Under the pieces are notes generated by a model. It worked only from the letters and a program-made list of their open reading frames with translations, ran no database searches and was not told the DNA's origin. The translations under genes were made by a program, and so were the position numbers. This document shows, one piece after another, positions 43,991 to 54,294 of a stretch of DNA of 64,000 nt; the stretch's first letter is position 1, and each line of letters opens with the position of its first letter. The stretch comes from Mesobacillus jeotgali (GTDB lineage: Bacteria > Bacillota > Bacilli > Bacillales > Cytobacillaceae): assembly GCF_900166585.1 (NCBI RefSeq), contig NZ_FVZC01000008.1, positions 868,001-932,000 on the forward strand. Direction: 5' to 3'.

Positions 43991-44767
43991 ATGGATGGCA
44001 AGGTTTATTTAGTAGGTGCGGGTCCCGGTGATCCCGATTTGATAACGGTAAAAGGATTAAGGTGTCTGCAAAAAGCTGATGTCATCCTTTATGACCGGCT
44101 TATCAATCCCGAATTATTGAAGCATGCAAAAGAAGGCGCTAAATTGGTTTATTGCGGGAAATTGCCAAACTATCACACTATGAAACAGGAAACCATCAAT
44201 CACTTCCTCGTAAAATATGCCAAAAAAGGGCTACAGGTTGTCCGCTTGAAAGGCGGCGATCCATTTGTCTTCGGACGAGGTGGGGAAGAAGCCGAGGAAT
44301 GCCGGAAGAACGATGTCCAATTTGAGGTTGTCCCGGGCATAACATCCGGCATTGCCGCTTCAGCCTATGCAGGCATTCCAGTCACACATCGCACCTTGAG
44401 CAAAAGCTTCGCCTTTATTACCGGCCATCAGGCAGGTGACGTTGCTGCTGAACACCAATGGTCCCATCTGGCAAAGGCAGTTGATACTATTTGTGTCTAT
44501 ATGGGTGTGTCGCATCTTTCAACCATTGTGAAGCAATTAATCGAGTTCGGAAAATCCCCGCAAACTCCAATTGCTCTTATTCATTGGGGTACTTTAAGTG
44601 ACCAGAAAAGCGTCGTGGGAACTCTTGAGACTATTGAAGAAAAGGTGAGAGAGTCAGAGATTTCAAACCCAAGCATGATCGTAATCGGGGAAGTTGTACG
44701 CCTGCACGATAAATTGAACTGGGTTCAGGAAGAAATTGCCCCCAATCTGCCGGTTGTCCACGGGTAA
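43991..44767 (+). CDS. sumT: Uroporphyrinogen-III C-methyltransferase
   Basis: This enzyme adds two SAM methyl groups to uroporphyrinogen III, giving precorrin-2, the first step to siroheme needed by sulfite reductase. The 258-residue SUMT has the SAM-binding VYLVGAGPGDPDLITVKGL at the N-terminus, VVRLKGGDPFVFGRGGEEA (about residues 80-98) and VPGITSGIAASAYAGIPVTHR. It corresponds to B. subtilis YlnD. Confidence 0.94.
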   Translation: MDGKVYLVGAGPGDPDLITVKGLRCLQKADVILYDRLINPELLKHAKEGAKLVYCGKLPNYHTMKQETINHFLVKYAKKGLQVVRLKGGDPFVFGRGGEEAEECRKNDVQFEVVPGITSGIAASAYAGIPVTHRTLSKSFAFITGHQAGDVAAEHQWSHLAKAVDTICVYMGVSHLSTIVKQLIEFGKSPQTPIALIHWGTLSDQKSVVGTLETIEEKVRESEISNPSMIVIGEVVRLHDKLNWVQEEIAPNLPVVHG

Positions 44768-44789
44768 GCACTTAAAGGAGGACATATCC

Positions 44790-45512
44790 ATGAAGGCTAT
44801 TCTTTATATTGGGCATGGCACCCGTTCCAAAAAGGGAGCATGCGAAGCAAAAGCCTTCATACAGAGAGTCATGGACCGGATTGATGTTCCCATTCAGGAG
44901 ATCAGCTTCCTGGAACTCACCGATCCATTGATTGCGGAAGGCTTCGCGCGCTGTGTGGAAAGAGGAGCGACAGAAATCACAGTTGTTCCTCTGTTTCTGC
45001 TGGCAGCAGGGCATATCAAAAAAGATATCCCTATGGTGCTGGGTTCCTTACAGGAAAAATATCCGCAAATTAACATAGCTGTGAAGGATCCATTTGGCGT
45101 ACAGGGGAGCATCCTTGACGGAGTTGCGGAGCTAGTATCTGCCATCGCAGACGGAGTGGACCCTATGGATCGATTATTGATAGTCGGAAGGGGGAGCAGT
45201 GATCCGGCAATCCAAGCTGACTTTTCGGCAATTGCTGAAGGACTTAAGGCACGGCTTGGTATTGGCCATGCAGCAGTATGCTATCTTGCGGCAGCTAAAC
45301 CGGCTTTGGATGATGGGCTGGAAGCAATTACCGAGGAAGACGGAGGCAGAGTGATCGTCGTACCTTATCTATTATTCTCCGGGCTTCTTATGGCAGAAAT
45401 AGATCGAAAGGTTTCACGGCTTAAAAGGCAGGGACGGGAAATTATACATACCTCCCCTTTAAGCAGCCACCAGATTATTGAAGATATGGTCATTGCCCGG
45501 GCGTTCGAATGA
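44790..45512 (+). CDS. sirB: Sirohydrochlorin ferrochelatase
   Basis: This enzyme inserts iron into sirohydrochlorin to make siroheme. The 240-residue CbiX/SirB-type chelatase has two similar halves: YIGHGTRSKKGACEA with the catalytic His at the N-terminus, and LLIVGRGSSDPAIQADFSAI in the second half. VPLFLLAAGHIKKDIP carries another metal-site His. The ATG at 44790 follows AAAGGAGG. The gene for the intermediate dehydrogenase (YlnF/SirC) is not present after it, unlike in B. subtilis. Confidence 0.92.
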   Translation: MKAILYIGHGTRSKKGACEAKAFIQRVMDRIDVPIQEISFLELTDPLIAEGFARCVERGATEITVVPLFLLAAGHIKKDIPMVLGSLQEKYPQINIAVKDPFGVQGSILDGVAELVSAIADGVDPMDRLLIVGRGSSDPAIQADFSAIAEGLKARLGIGHAAVCYLAAAKPALDDGLEAITEEDGGRVIVVPYLLFSGLLMAEIDRKVSRLKRQGREIIHTSPLSSHQIIEDMVIARAFE

Positions 45513-45553
45513 ACATTGCTTATGAGGGGAACAAACCCAGCATTTCATTAAAG

Positions 45554-45597
45554 AGGGGAATCCTATTGGGTTCGCAGAACGAGATTTCCCTTTTTCA
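45554..45597 (+). terminator. Intrinsic terminator of the cysH operon
   Basis: AGGGGAATC and GATTTCCCT form a 9-bp stem with one wobble and a 20-nt loop, then TTTTTC. A TATAAT at 45631-45636 downstream may belong to a separate cysJI promoter. Confidence 0.8.
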
Positions 45598-45660
45598 ACA
45601 GGCTCTAATTACGCATTATGAACTGCACGCTATAATTTTAAATTTTCCGAGGTGATTTTT

Positions 45661-47472
45661 TTGCAGCTTAAGGTTACAAACAGCCCGTTCAATCAGGAGC
45701 AGACCGAACTGCTAAACAGGCTGTTGCCGACATTGTCAGAAGCACAAAAACTATGGCTTAGCGGATACTTCGCAGCCGTACAATCTGCCGCAGCAGACGG
45801 GGCCGCTGAAGGCCAGGAAAATCCGACAGCGGCTGCGCCTGCTCGTTCCAGGGAAGTGACGATTCTTTATGGGTCACAGACTGGCAACACACAGTCTCTT
45901 GCAAAAAAGGCAGGCAAAGCGCTTGAAGGAAACGGTTTTAAAGTTGTGGTTTCTTCGATGAGCGATTTTAAAACTAATGCTTTAAAGAAGGTCGAAAACC
46001 TGCTTATTTTAGTCAGTACCCATGGGGAAGGAGATCCCCCTGATAATGCCCTGTCTTTCCACGAATTTCTCAATGGAAGGCGTGCACCCAAGCTCGAGGG
46101 AGTCAACTATTCGGTACTTTCCCTGGGTGACAGCTCGTATGAATTCTTTTGCCAGACAGGGAAAGAATTTGATGTCAGGCTGGAAGAATTGGGCGCCACC
46201 CGAATATACCCGCGTGTTGACTGCGATGTTGATTTTGATGAGCCGGCAGCGGAGTGGATTGATGGGATTCTTAATTCTTTGAATGAATTGGGTGGAGAAA
46301 GTGTCCGCGGGCAAGCAGCTGCCACGCTAGAAGTGGCCGAATCGGCATACTCCCGGACAAACCCGTTCAAAGCTGAAGTACTGGAAAATATCAATTTAAA
46401 TGGACGCGGCTCCAATAAAGAAACACGCCATATTGAGTTATCGCTTGAGGACTCTGGCCTCACATACAAGCCGGGTGACAGCCTCGGGATTTATCCTGAT
46501 AACGATCCAGCGCTTGTCGCTGAACTTCTTGACACTCTGACATGGGATCCTGAAATAAAGGTGACAGTCAATAAACAAGGAGAGTCTCTTACTTTAAAAG
46601 AGGCATTAACCACTTATTTTGAAATAACGGTTTTGACCAAGCCGCTGTTGGAAAAAGCAGCAAAACTGACCGCAAACCAGGAATTGCATGATCTTGCAGC
46701 CCCAGACAATAAAGAAAAACTGAACTCCTATTTATATGGGCGGGATCTGCTTGATTTGGTCCGTGATTTTGGCGTCTGGGGAAATTCTGCCGAGGAATTT
46801 GTTTCAGTTTTACGGAAAATTCCACCCCGTCTATATTCGATTGCGAGCAGCCTTGCTGCCAATCCAGATGAAGTGCATCTGACAATCGGTACAGTCAGGT
46901 ATGAGACACATGAACGGGAAAGGAAAGGTGTCTGCTCCACTTTATGCGCTGAGCGAATTAACGCTGGAGATACTTTATCCGTTTTTATTCAGCAAAATGA
47001 CAATTTCAAGTTGCCGGAAGATCCTGAAACACCAATTATCATGGTTGGCCCGGGGACGGGAGTTGCTCCGTTTCGCGCCTTCATGCAAGAGCGTGAAGAA
47101 TCGGGAACTCAGGGGAAATCATGGCTTTTCTTCGGTGACCAGCATTTTGTGACTGATTTCCTTTATCAAACCGAATGGCAGAGATGGATGAAACAGGGAG
47201 TCCTGACCAAAATGGATGTGGCATTTTCTCGAGATACAACAGAAAAGGTATATGTCCAGCACCGTATGCTTGAAAACAGCAAAGAGCTGTTTAGATGGCT
47301 TGAAGAAGGAGCGGTGGTTTACATTTGCGGTGATGAGAAAAACATGGCCCATGATGTCCAGAAGACTTTTATAAAAATCATCCAAACAGAGGGAAGCATG
47401 CCTCTTGAGCAAGCAGAAGCCTACCTGGCTGACTTGCAGCAGCAGAAACGATATCAAAGAGATGTTTATTGA
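45661..47472 (+). CDS. cysJ: Sulfite reductase flavoprotein alpha subunit
   Basis: The 603-residue NADPH-dependent electron-input subunit of sulfite reductase. Order: N-terminal helical tail, flavodoxin domain (about residues 62-205, FMN site YGSQTGNTQSLA and STHGEGDPPDNA), FAD domain with RLYSIASS (about 390-400) and CSTLCAERI, and NADPH domain with MVGPGTGVAPFRAFMQER and YICGDEKNMAHDV. The TTG at 45661 after GAGGTGAT gives QLKVTNSPFNQEQ, the normal CysJ start. cysI follows 27 bp later. Confidence 0.95.
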   Translation: MQLKVTNSPFNQEQTELLNRLLPTLSEAQKLWLSGYFAAVQSAAADGAAEGQENPTAAAPARSREVTILYGSQTGNTQSLAKKAGKALEGNGFKVVVSSMSDFKTNALKKVENLLILVSTHGEGDPPDNALSFHEFLNGRRAPKLEGVNYSVLSLGDSSYEFFCQTGKEFDVRLEELGATRIYPRVDCDVDFDEPAAEWIDGILNSLNELGGESVRGQAAATLEVAESAYSRTNPFKAEVLENINLNGRGSNKETRHIELSLEDSGLTYKPGDSLGIYPDNDPALVAELLDTLTWDPEIKVTVNKQGESLTLKEALTTYFEITVLTKPLLEKAAKLTANQELHDLAAPDNKEKLNSYLYGRDLLDLVRDFGVWGNSAEEFVSVLRKIPPRLYSIASSLAANPDEVHLTIGTVRYETHERERKGVCSTLCAERINAGDTLSVFIQQNDNFKLPEDPETPIIMVGPGTGVAPFRAFMQEREESGTQGKSWLFFGDQHFVTDFLYQTEWQRWMKQGVLTKMDVAFSRDTTEKVYVQHRMLENSKELFRWLEEGAVVYICGDEKNMAHDVQKTFIKIIQTEGSMPLEQAEAYLADLQQQKRYQRDVY

Positions 47473-47499
47473 TCTTTGCCAAGAAAGGAGAAGTACAAC

Positions 47500-49218
47500 A
47501 TGGAAAAACAAACCTTAAAAGCCCCTTCCGGCCCGCCCAGTGATGTGGAGCGAATAAAGGAAGAAAGCAATTATCTGCGGGGAACGCTTGCGGAATCGAT
47601 GATTGAACCGATTAGTGCAGGGATTAATGAGGATGATAACCGCCTGATGAAGTTCCATGGCAGCTATCTGCAGGATGACAGGGATCTTCGCAATGAGCGG
47701 CAAAAGCAGAAGCTGGAGCCTGCTTACCAGTTCATGCTTCGGGTCCGGCTGCCTGGCGGGGTTGCGTCGCCTGCACAATGGCTTACATTGGATGATCTCT
47801 CCGAGAGATATGGTAACGGTACTTTAAAACTGACAACCCGGCAAACGTTCCAGATGCATGGGATTTTAAAATGGAATATGAAAAGCACAGTCCAGGAAAT
47901 CCATGCCTCCCTTTTGGATACAATTGCTGCATGCGGTGATGTAAATCGTAACGTAATGTGCAACTCGAACCCTTACCAGTCGGACATTCATGCAGAAGTA
48001 TTTGAATGGTCAAAACGGCTGAGCGATGATTTGCTGCCGAAAACCACTGCGTACCATGAATTATGGCTCGACGGTGAAAAGGTCGCGTTTACACCAGACA
48101 CGGAAGCAGTTGAACCGATGTACGGCCCCACTTACCTGCCACGGAAGTTCAAAATTGGAATTGCAGTTCCTCCATCAAATGATGTGGATGTTTTTTCGCA
48201 GGACCTGGGCTTCATTGCAATCGTGGAAGACGGCAAGCTGACGGGCTTCAATGTAACAATCGGCGGAGGTATGGGCATGACGCACGGGGATAAAGCAACA
48301 TATCCCCAACTTGGAAAGATCATCGGCTTTTGCACACCTGAGCAAATTTATTCTGTGGCGGAAAAAGTGATTACAATACAGCGGGACTATGGAAACCGTT
48401 CGGAACGCAAAAACGCCCGCTTTAAATATACGGTGGATCGACTCGGTCTGGAAACAGTCAAGACCGAACTCGAAAACCGGCTGGGATATTCCCTGGAGGC
48501 AGCAAAACCGTATAAATTCGACAATAATGGCGACCGATATGGCTGGGTGGAAGGCGTTCAAGGGAACTGGCATTTTACCTTGTTTGTTGAGGGCGGCCGG
48601 GTAGCTGATTATGAGGGATACCAACTTAAAACAGGTTTGCGTGAAATTGCTAAAGTACACACAGGTGAATTCCGATTGACGCCTAACCAGAACCTCATCA
48701 TCGCCAATGTATCCAGCAGGAAAAAGAAAGAAATTGAAAATCTGATTGAACAATTCGGCCTTACAGATGGAAAGTATGTTTCGGCCCTGCGGAGGAATTC
48801 AATGGCATGCGTTGCCCTGCCGACATGTGGACTGGCGATGGCCGAAGCAGAGCGCTATTTGCCCCGTCTCATCGATAAAATTGATGAGATTGTCGATCAA
48901 AATGGACTGAGGGATGAAGAGATTACCATCCGGATGACCGGATGCCCGAATGGCTGTGCCCGCCATACCCTTGGAGAGATTGCCTTTATCGGCAAAGCAC
49001 CCGGCAAATACAATATGTATCTCGGCGCAGCCTTTGATGGCAGCAGGCTAAGCAAAATGTACCGTGAAAATATAGGTGAAGAGGAAATTCTCCGTGAATT
49101 ACAGATTCTTTTAACACGCTATGCGAAGGAGCGGTTCGCAGGTGAGCACTTCGGTGACTTTACCGTCCGTGCAGGCATCGTGGAAGCAGTCACAGACGGA
49201 ACGAATTTTCATGACTGA
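47500..49218 (+). CDS. cysI: Sulfite reductase hemoprotein beta subunit
   Basis: The 572-residue catalytic subunit reduces sulfite to sulfide with siroheme and a [4Fe-4S] cluster. The cluster cysteines are seen in [19 protein letters not shown] (about residues 434-440) and in [16 protein letters not shown] (about 478-493). [15 protein letters not shown] and the [10 protein letters not shown] segment are also typical. The ATG at 47500 follows GAAAGGAG. It closes the pathway from sulfate to sulfide in this region. Confidence 0.95.
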   Translation: MEKQTLKAPSGPPSDVERIKEESNYLRGTLAESMIEPISAGINEDDNRLMKFHGSYLQDDRDLRNERQKQKLEPAYQFMLRVRLPGGVASPAQWLTLDDLSERYGNGTLKLTTRQTFQMHGILKWNMKSTVQEIHASLLDTIAACGDVNRNVMCNSNPYQSDIHAEVFEWSKRLSDDLLPKTTAYHELWLDGEKVAFTPDTEAVEPMYGPTYLPRKFKIGIAVPPSNDVDVFSQDLGFIAIVEDGKLTGFNVTIGGGMGMTHGDKATYPQLGKIIGFCTPEQIYSVAEKVITIQRDYGNRSERKNARFKYTVDRLGLETVKTELENRLGYSLEAAKPYKFDNNGDRYGWVEGVQGNWHFTLFVEGGRVADYEGYQLKTGLREIAKVHTGEFRLTPNQNLIIANVSSRKKKEIENLIEQFGLTDGKYVSALRRNSMACVALPTCGLAMAEAERYLPRLIDKIDEIVDQNGLRDEEITIRMTGCPNGCARHTLGEIAFIGKAPGKYNMYLGAAFDGSRLSKMYRENIGEEEILRELQILLTRYAKERFAGEHFGDFTVRAGIVEAVTDGTNFHD

Positions 49219-49273
49219 AAGCGCAGGACTGGAACAGGAATTTTTGATGTGCATAACAAAGTATTGAAATAGG

Positions 49274-49305
49274 AAAAGCCGCGGCTATATGCCGCGGCTT
49301 TTTCA
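49274..49305 (+). terminator. Intrinsic terminator of cysJI
   Basis: AAAAGCCGCGGC-TATAT-GCCGCGGCTTTTT is a perfect stem; it can also act on the minus strand for map. Confidence 0.95.
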
Positions 49306-49331
49306 TGATATCTTACTGGACGTGTTTTTAA

Positions 49332-50120
<789 letters not shown>

Positions 50121-50202
50121 TTATCCTTTTTGAATATGAAAATCCATCCTTTAGGTTTGAGGATAGGGTGGATTGATTAAATCATACACCTATTCCAATT
50201 CT

Positions 50203-50216
50203 TGAAAACGATAACA
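50203..50216. promoter_or_regulatory. Catabolite-responsive element (cre)
   Basis: TGAAAACGATAACA matches the CcpA cre consensus TGWAANCGNTNWCA at every position. It lies 144 bp before the first permease gene and overlaps a TTGAAA that could be a -35 box, so glucose repression of the sugar locus is likely. Confidence 0.7.
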
Positions 50217-50359
50217 ACATGACAATATCAATATTCTCAGCCGTAAAACAAAATCTAAAAAATTGGTACCATAAGCAAAATTCCATGGCTTATAAATGTA
50301 AGCCCTTTTTTTTATGATTAAGGTACAAGAAAGACAAAGCAACTGAAGGTGGTGAAGAA

Positions 50360-51346
50360 ATGGAAGTCAAGATCCAGCAGCCAGTCGAACAACAAGTCAG
50401 TGACACCATAATTGTTAAGGCTACAAAAAAAGAAAAATACAAGAAAATTAAAAAGACAATCATTTCTCAAAAGTATTTACAAACGATGGCTCTTCTCGGT
50501 GTAGTTTGGATGTTCATCTTTAACTATATCCCAATGTATGGGTTGATTATCGCCTTTAAGGAATACAGCATCATTAATACAATCTCAGAAGCACCTTGGG
50601 TAGGTTTGATGCAGTTCAAGGAATTCATTCAGGATGAAAATTTTTGGATTGTTTTGAAAAATACATTAGGTATCAGCCTGATTAAATTGATCATTGGTTT
50701 CCCGCTTCCAATTATTTTTGCTCTTTTGCTAAATGAGCTAACTTCTATGAAACTCAAGAAAGCAGTCCAGACAATATCTTACTTGCCGCACTTTATTTCA
50801 TGGGTGGTACTTGGAGGGATTTTGACTACTTGGCTAGCTGATATCGGTGTTATAAATGATATCTTGCTGGGTTTGGGGTTGATCAGTGAACGCACGAACT
50901 TCCTTGCAGAACCAGATAACTTCTGGGCAATCGTCATTCTTTCTGATATCTGGAAAGAACTTGGATGGTCGGCGATCATATATCTTGCAGCTATTGCTGG
51001 TGTATCGCCAGAACTGTACGAATCGTCAACGATTGACGGAGCAAATCGCTTTCAAAAAATGTGGCATGTTACCTTGCCGTCGATTCGCCCGACGATCACA
51101 ATCCTGTTCATCCTTGCTGTAAGCGGTGTCTTGAATTCAAACTTCGACCAAATCTTGATTTTGAGAAACTCGTTGAATGAGAGCGCCAGCAATGTAATTG
51201 ACATTTACGTCTATCAGATGGGACTTCAGAACGCCCGCTACTCCTACGCAACAGCAGTCGGGTTATTGAAAGCGATCATTGCCTTCATCCTGCTCCTGTC
51301 TGCCAACAAGATTACGAAGAAACTGAATGGAACATCTTTATTCTAA
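50360..51346 (+). CDS. Sugar ABC transporter permease (LplB/YtcP-like)
   Basis: This 328-residue MalF-type permease has about six membrane segments after a Lys-rich cytoplasmic N-terminus (residues 1-40). It has the LplB-family opening YIPMYGLIIAFKEYS and the EAA loop ELYESSTIDGANRFQKMWHVTLP (about residues 219-241) that contacts the ATPase. It forms the heteromeric channel with the next gene. No ATPase is encoded in the locus; a shared MsmX-type ATPase encoded elsewhere is the known solution in Bacillus. Confidence 0.9.
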   Translation: MEVKIQQPVEQQVSDTIIVKATKKEKYKKIKKTIISQKYLQTMALLGVVWMFIFNYIPMYGLIIAFKEYSIINTISEAPWVGLMQFKEFIQDENFWIVLKNTLGISLIKLIIGFPLPIIFALLLNELTSMKLKKAVQTISYLPHFISWVVLGGILTTWLADIGVINDILLGLGLISERTNFLAEPDNFWAIVILSDIWKELGWSAIIYLAAIAGVSPELYESSTIDGANRFQKMWHVTLPSIRPTITILFILAVSGVLNSNFDQILILRNSLNESASNVIDIYVYQMGLQNARYSYATAVGLLKAIIAFILLLSANKITKKLNGTSLF

Positions 51347-51358
51347 GGGGGTGGGGTT

Positions 51359-52258
51359 GTGTTTAAGCTTTTTAAACGGAACCGGCGAACAACGAGCGAA
51401 TACATTTTTGACAACGTTAACATTCTAATCATGCTTTTTATCTGTGCCATCACCATTTATCCGATTTGGTACGTTCTCGTTAATTCACTGAATGACGGGG
51501 TTGATGCTATGAAGGGCGGGATATACTGGTGGCCGCGAGAGTTCACATTTGAGAATTATAAAGCTGTGTTTAATACCCCTGGTATCGTTACTTCTTTTGG
51601 GGTAACAGTAGCAAAAACAGTTATCGGCACATTCACTCATGTATTCTTTACAGCCATGGTTGCTTATGCCATTTCAAGACGAGACCTTTACGGCAGGAAC
51701 TTCTACATGCTCGTAGGTGTCATCACCATGTTTTTCAGCGGTGGATTGATTCCTTACTTCCTATTAATCAGGGATCTTGGTTTGTTTGATAACTTCCTAG
51801 TATATATCATTCCAACGATGTTCAACTTCTTCCATCTGATCATCTTTGTATCCTTCTTTAGGGAATTGCCAACTTCTCTGGAGGAAGCAGCAAAAATAGA
51901 TGGAGCAAATGACTTTATGATTTTTATAAAAGTAATCATTCCTCTGTCAATGCCGGTTATTGCAACCATTGCATTGTTCCAGGGAGTCTATCAGTGGAAC
52001 GACTATTTTGCCGGGGTCATCTTTGTGAATAATCCAGATCTGCAGCCAATCCAGACCTATTTATACAAGGTTGTTGCTGAATCCAGTTCCAACCAGATGA
52101 TGACGAATGCAGCAGGGTCGATTGCAACCAAGACAGTAACATCCCAGTCTATCAAACTGGCAACGATGGTCGTAACAACACTGCCAATTATGTTAGTCTA
52201 TCCATTCCTGCAGAAGTACTTTGTAAAAGGAATGCTGATTGGTTCAGTAAAAGGTTGA
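51359..52258 (+). CDS. Sugar ABC transporter permease (YtcP/LplC-like)
   Basis: This 299-residue MalG-type permease has about six membrane segments, the EAA loop SLEEAAKIDGANDFMIFIKVIIPLS (starting about residue 176), and ends FLQKYFVKGMLIGSVKG, the typical C-terminus of the LplC/YtcP group. The start is GTG at 51359, 12 bp after the first permease, with GGGGGTGGGG upstream. Confidence 0.9.
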   Translation: MFKLFKRNRRTTSEYIFDNVNILIMLFICAITIYPIWYVLVNSLNDGVDAMKGGIYWWPREFTFENYKAVFNTPGIVTSFGVTVAKTVIGTFTHVFFTAMVAYAISRRDLYGRNFYMLVGVITMFFSGGLIPYFLLIRDLGLFDNFLVYIIPTMFNFFHLIIFVSFFRELPTSLEEAAKIDGANDFMIFIKVIIPLSMPVIATIALFQGVYQWNDYFAGVIFVNNPDLQPIQTYLYKVVAESSSNQMMTNAAGSIATKTVTSQSIKLATMVVTTLPIMLVYPFLQKYFVKGMLIGSVKG

Positions 52259-52271
52259 TCTCTTATATTTC

Positions 52272-52308
52272 GATTTAAATTTTTCTTCAACTGAAGAAAT
52301 TTAAATAT
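52272..52308 (+). other. Long stem-loop after the permease genes
   Basis: GATTTAAATTTTTCTTC and GAAGAAATTTAAATATC form a long AU-rich hairpin with an AACT loop. It lacks a T-run and may stabilise or separate transcript parts between permeases and binding protein. Confidence 0.65.
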
Positions 52309-52365
52309 CAGGCTTCATTATCGAATGTCTTGCTTTATGTGTGAAGGATACCCCCTTCTGATCTT

Positions 52366-52400
52366 GGGAAAGGCTGGCACTTAGGAAAAAAGCCTTTCCC
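52366..52400 (+). other. Second stem-loop before the binding-protein gene
   Basis: GGGAAAGGCT and AGCCTTTCCC form a perfect 10-bp stem with a 15-nt loop, 66 bp before the lipoprotein start. With the first hairpin it could allow higher expression of the binding protein than of the permeases; inference. Confidence 0.6.
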
Positions 52401-52466
52401 GCTCTTTCAAAGCAGTGTACATTTAATAATGTGGCCCAAAATAACGCAAAAGAGAGAGGGTCAAAA

Positions 52467-54122
52467 ATGAGGAGAAAATTCATTACCAAAGGCTTTTCAC
52501 TATTGCTTGTTCTATCATTGGTTTTAGCACTTTTTTCTGGCTGTTCCAGTAAGACAAATGAAAACGCTTCCGATGAAAAGGAAACAGACAAACCAAAAGC
52601 TTCAGCTGATGCACCTGGCTGGCAGTCCAACAAAGAGCCAATTACTTTTGACTGGTATGTTAACTTTTCCTGGTTCGCACATAAATGGGGCGACGATGTG
52701 GTTTCCAAATATGTAACAGATAAAACTGGTGTCTCTGTCAACTTCATCTCACCAGCAGGAAACGAAGCGGAAAAAATGAATACGATGATTGCGTCTGGAA
52801 AGCTTCCGGATTTCATTACAATTGGCTGGTGGGAAGATGCAGTCAAGAAGATGGTTGAAGGTGAACTTGTCCTCCCGCTAAATGAACTTGCCGACCAGTA
52901 TGATCCATATTTCTTCAAAGTAGCAGATAATGCGAAAATCGAATGGTATAAGCAAGAAGATGGCAACACTTACGGTTATCCAAATGCATCATCTTCTCCA
53001 AAAGATTTCGATAAGTATAAAGACCTTAAGCCATCCAACCAGACATTCCTGGTGAGAAAAGATATGTATGAAGCAATCGGCAGCCCTGATATGAGCACTC
53101 CTGAAGGGTTCCTTAAGGCACTTGAAGCTGCAAAGGAAAAATTCCCTGAAGTGAACGGCGCACCGCTGATTCCATTCGGACTGAATGAGTTTACTGATGT
53201 AGGAAACACTTCCCTTGAAGCATACCTGCAAAACTTCCTTAATATTCCGATGGAAAAAGACGGAAAGGTTTACGACCGCAGCCAGGACCCTGAATATCTT
53301 GCATGGTTAAAAACTTTCAGAGAAGCAAATGACAAAGGGCTTCTTGCAAAGGACATCTTCATCGATAAGCGTCCGCAAATGGAAGAAAAGATTTCACAAG
53401 GCAGATACTTCGCAATGCTTTACCAGCGCAGTGACCTTGCAGCGCAACAACACGCACTATATGCAAAAGATCCGAACTCAGTATATATTGCAGTTGACGG
53501 ACCAGCTAACTCAAAAGGAGACGCACCTGCCCTTGCTGGCGACAGCATCTCAGGCTGGACAGTAACATTGATTTCAAAAGATGTAAAAGATAAAGAAAGA
53601 GCAATTCAGTTCCTGACTTACCTTATCAGTGAAGAGGGACAAAAGGACCTTTACATGGGTAAAGAGGGCGAAACGTACGATATGGTGAGTGGAAAACCTG
53701 AATTCAAGCCAGAAGTATTAGACTTACTGAACAAGGACCGTGCAGCATTTGACCAGCAGTATGGAGCTTCATTCAAATACTGGATGCTGATGGATACAAA
53801 CATGAGCCTTGAGTGGGCACCGCCTGCTTCTGAGCCATTCAAGCAAATGGAAGACTGGACAAAAGGAAAGACAGTCAGCTATGCGGAATTTGACGGCATC
53901 AGCCCGACTGGAACTTCTGCAGAAGGTGTAGCAGCAAGCAAAATCGCACAGGAATGGGGCAAGACACTTCCTAAGCTTCTGCTGGCTAAATCTGATAAAG
54001 AGTTCGATAAAATCTTCGAAGGATTCCTTAAGAAACGTGATTCTTTCGGCTATGAAAAAGTAGAAAAATATCAGCAAGGAATTTATGAAAAGAACAAAGA
54101 AAAACTGGATTCAGCAAAATAA
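52467..54122 (+). CDS. Sugar ABC transporter substrate-binding lipoprotein
   Basis: This 551-residue LplA/YtcQ-type extracellular binding protein has a signal peptide (about residues 1-25) ending in the lipobox Phe-Ser-Gly-Cys and a solute-binding domain with NEAEKMNTMIASGKLPDFI and VYIAVDGPANSKGDAPALAG. Proteins of this size class bind oligosaccharides. The ATG at 52467 has GAGAGAGGG upstream. The substrate is inferred to be a beta-glucan oligosaccharide from the glycosidases downstream. Confidence 0.9.
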   Translation: MRRKFITKGFSLLLVLSLVLALFSGCSSKTNENASDEKETDKPKASADAPGWQSNKEPITFDWYVNFSWFAHKWGDDVVSKYVTDKTGVSVNFISPAGNEAEKMNTMIASGKLPDFITIGWWEDAVKKMVEGELVLPLNELADQYDPYFFKVADNAKIEWYKQEDGNTYGYPNASSSPKDFDKYKDLKPSNQTFLVRKDMYEAIGSPDMSTPEGFLKALEAAKEKFPEVNGAPLIPFGLNEFTDVGNTSLEAYLQNFLNIPMEKDGKVYDRSQDPEYLAWLKTFREANDKGLLAKDIFIDKRPQMEEKISQGRYFAMLYQRSDLAAQQHALYAKDPNSVYIAVDGPANSKGDAPALAGDSISGWTVTLISKDVKDKERAIQFLTYLISEEGQKDLYMGKEGETYDMVSGKPEFKPEVLDLLNKDRAAFDQQYGASFKYWMLMDTNMSLEWAPPASEPFKQMEDWTKGKTVSYAEFDGISPTGTSAEGVAASKIAQEWGKTLPKLLLAKSDKEFDKIFEGFLKKRDSFGYEKVEKYQQGIYEKNKEKLDSAK

Positions 54123-54137
54123 ATAAAGACTTAAAAG

Positions 54138-54180
54138 ACTGTTCCCTTTAGAATGAAAATTCTTGAAGGGGCAGTCTATT
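54138..54180 (+). terminator. Stem-loop after the binding-protein gene
   Basis: AGACTG...CAGTCT with further imperfect pairing (TTCCCTT/AAGGGG) forms a long hairpin; the following T-rich tract is weak, so termination may be partial. Confidence 0.6.
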
Positions 54181-54218
54181 CCTGCTTTTAGATTGGCAGT
54201 CTGATAATCTTCAATATA

Positions 54219-54247
54219 TTGAAACACTTTAGCACGCTAAGTATATA
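54219..54247 (+). promoter_or_regulatory. Promoter of the two-component genes with spacer palindrome
   Basis: TTGAAA (54219-54224), a 17-bp spacer and TATATA (54242-54247) form a good sigma-A promoter 48 bp before the kinase start. The spacer contains TTAGC-AC-GCTAA (54229-54240), an inverted repeat placed where a repressor would block RNA polymerase. Confidence 0.65.
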
Positions 54248-54294
54248 ACTAAGAGATATAATTTCTGTATGGAGAAAATGATAGGTGTGATTAT

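Noticed and set aside
48175..48753. 192-residue minus-strand frame opposite cysI
   Set aside because: Antisense shadow of cysI, whose catalytic motifs and full length are intact.
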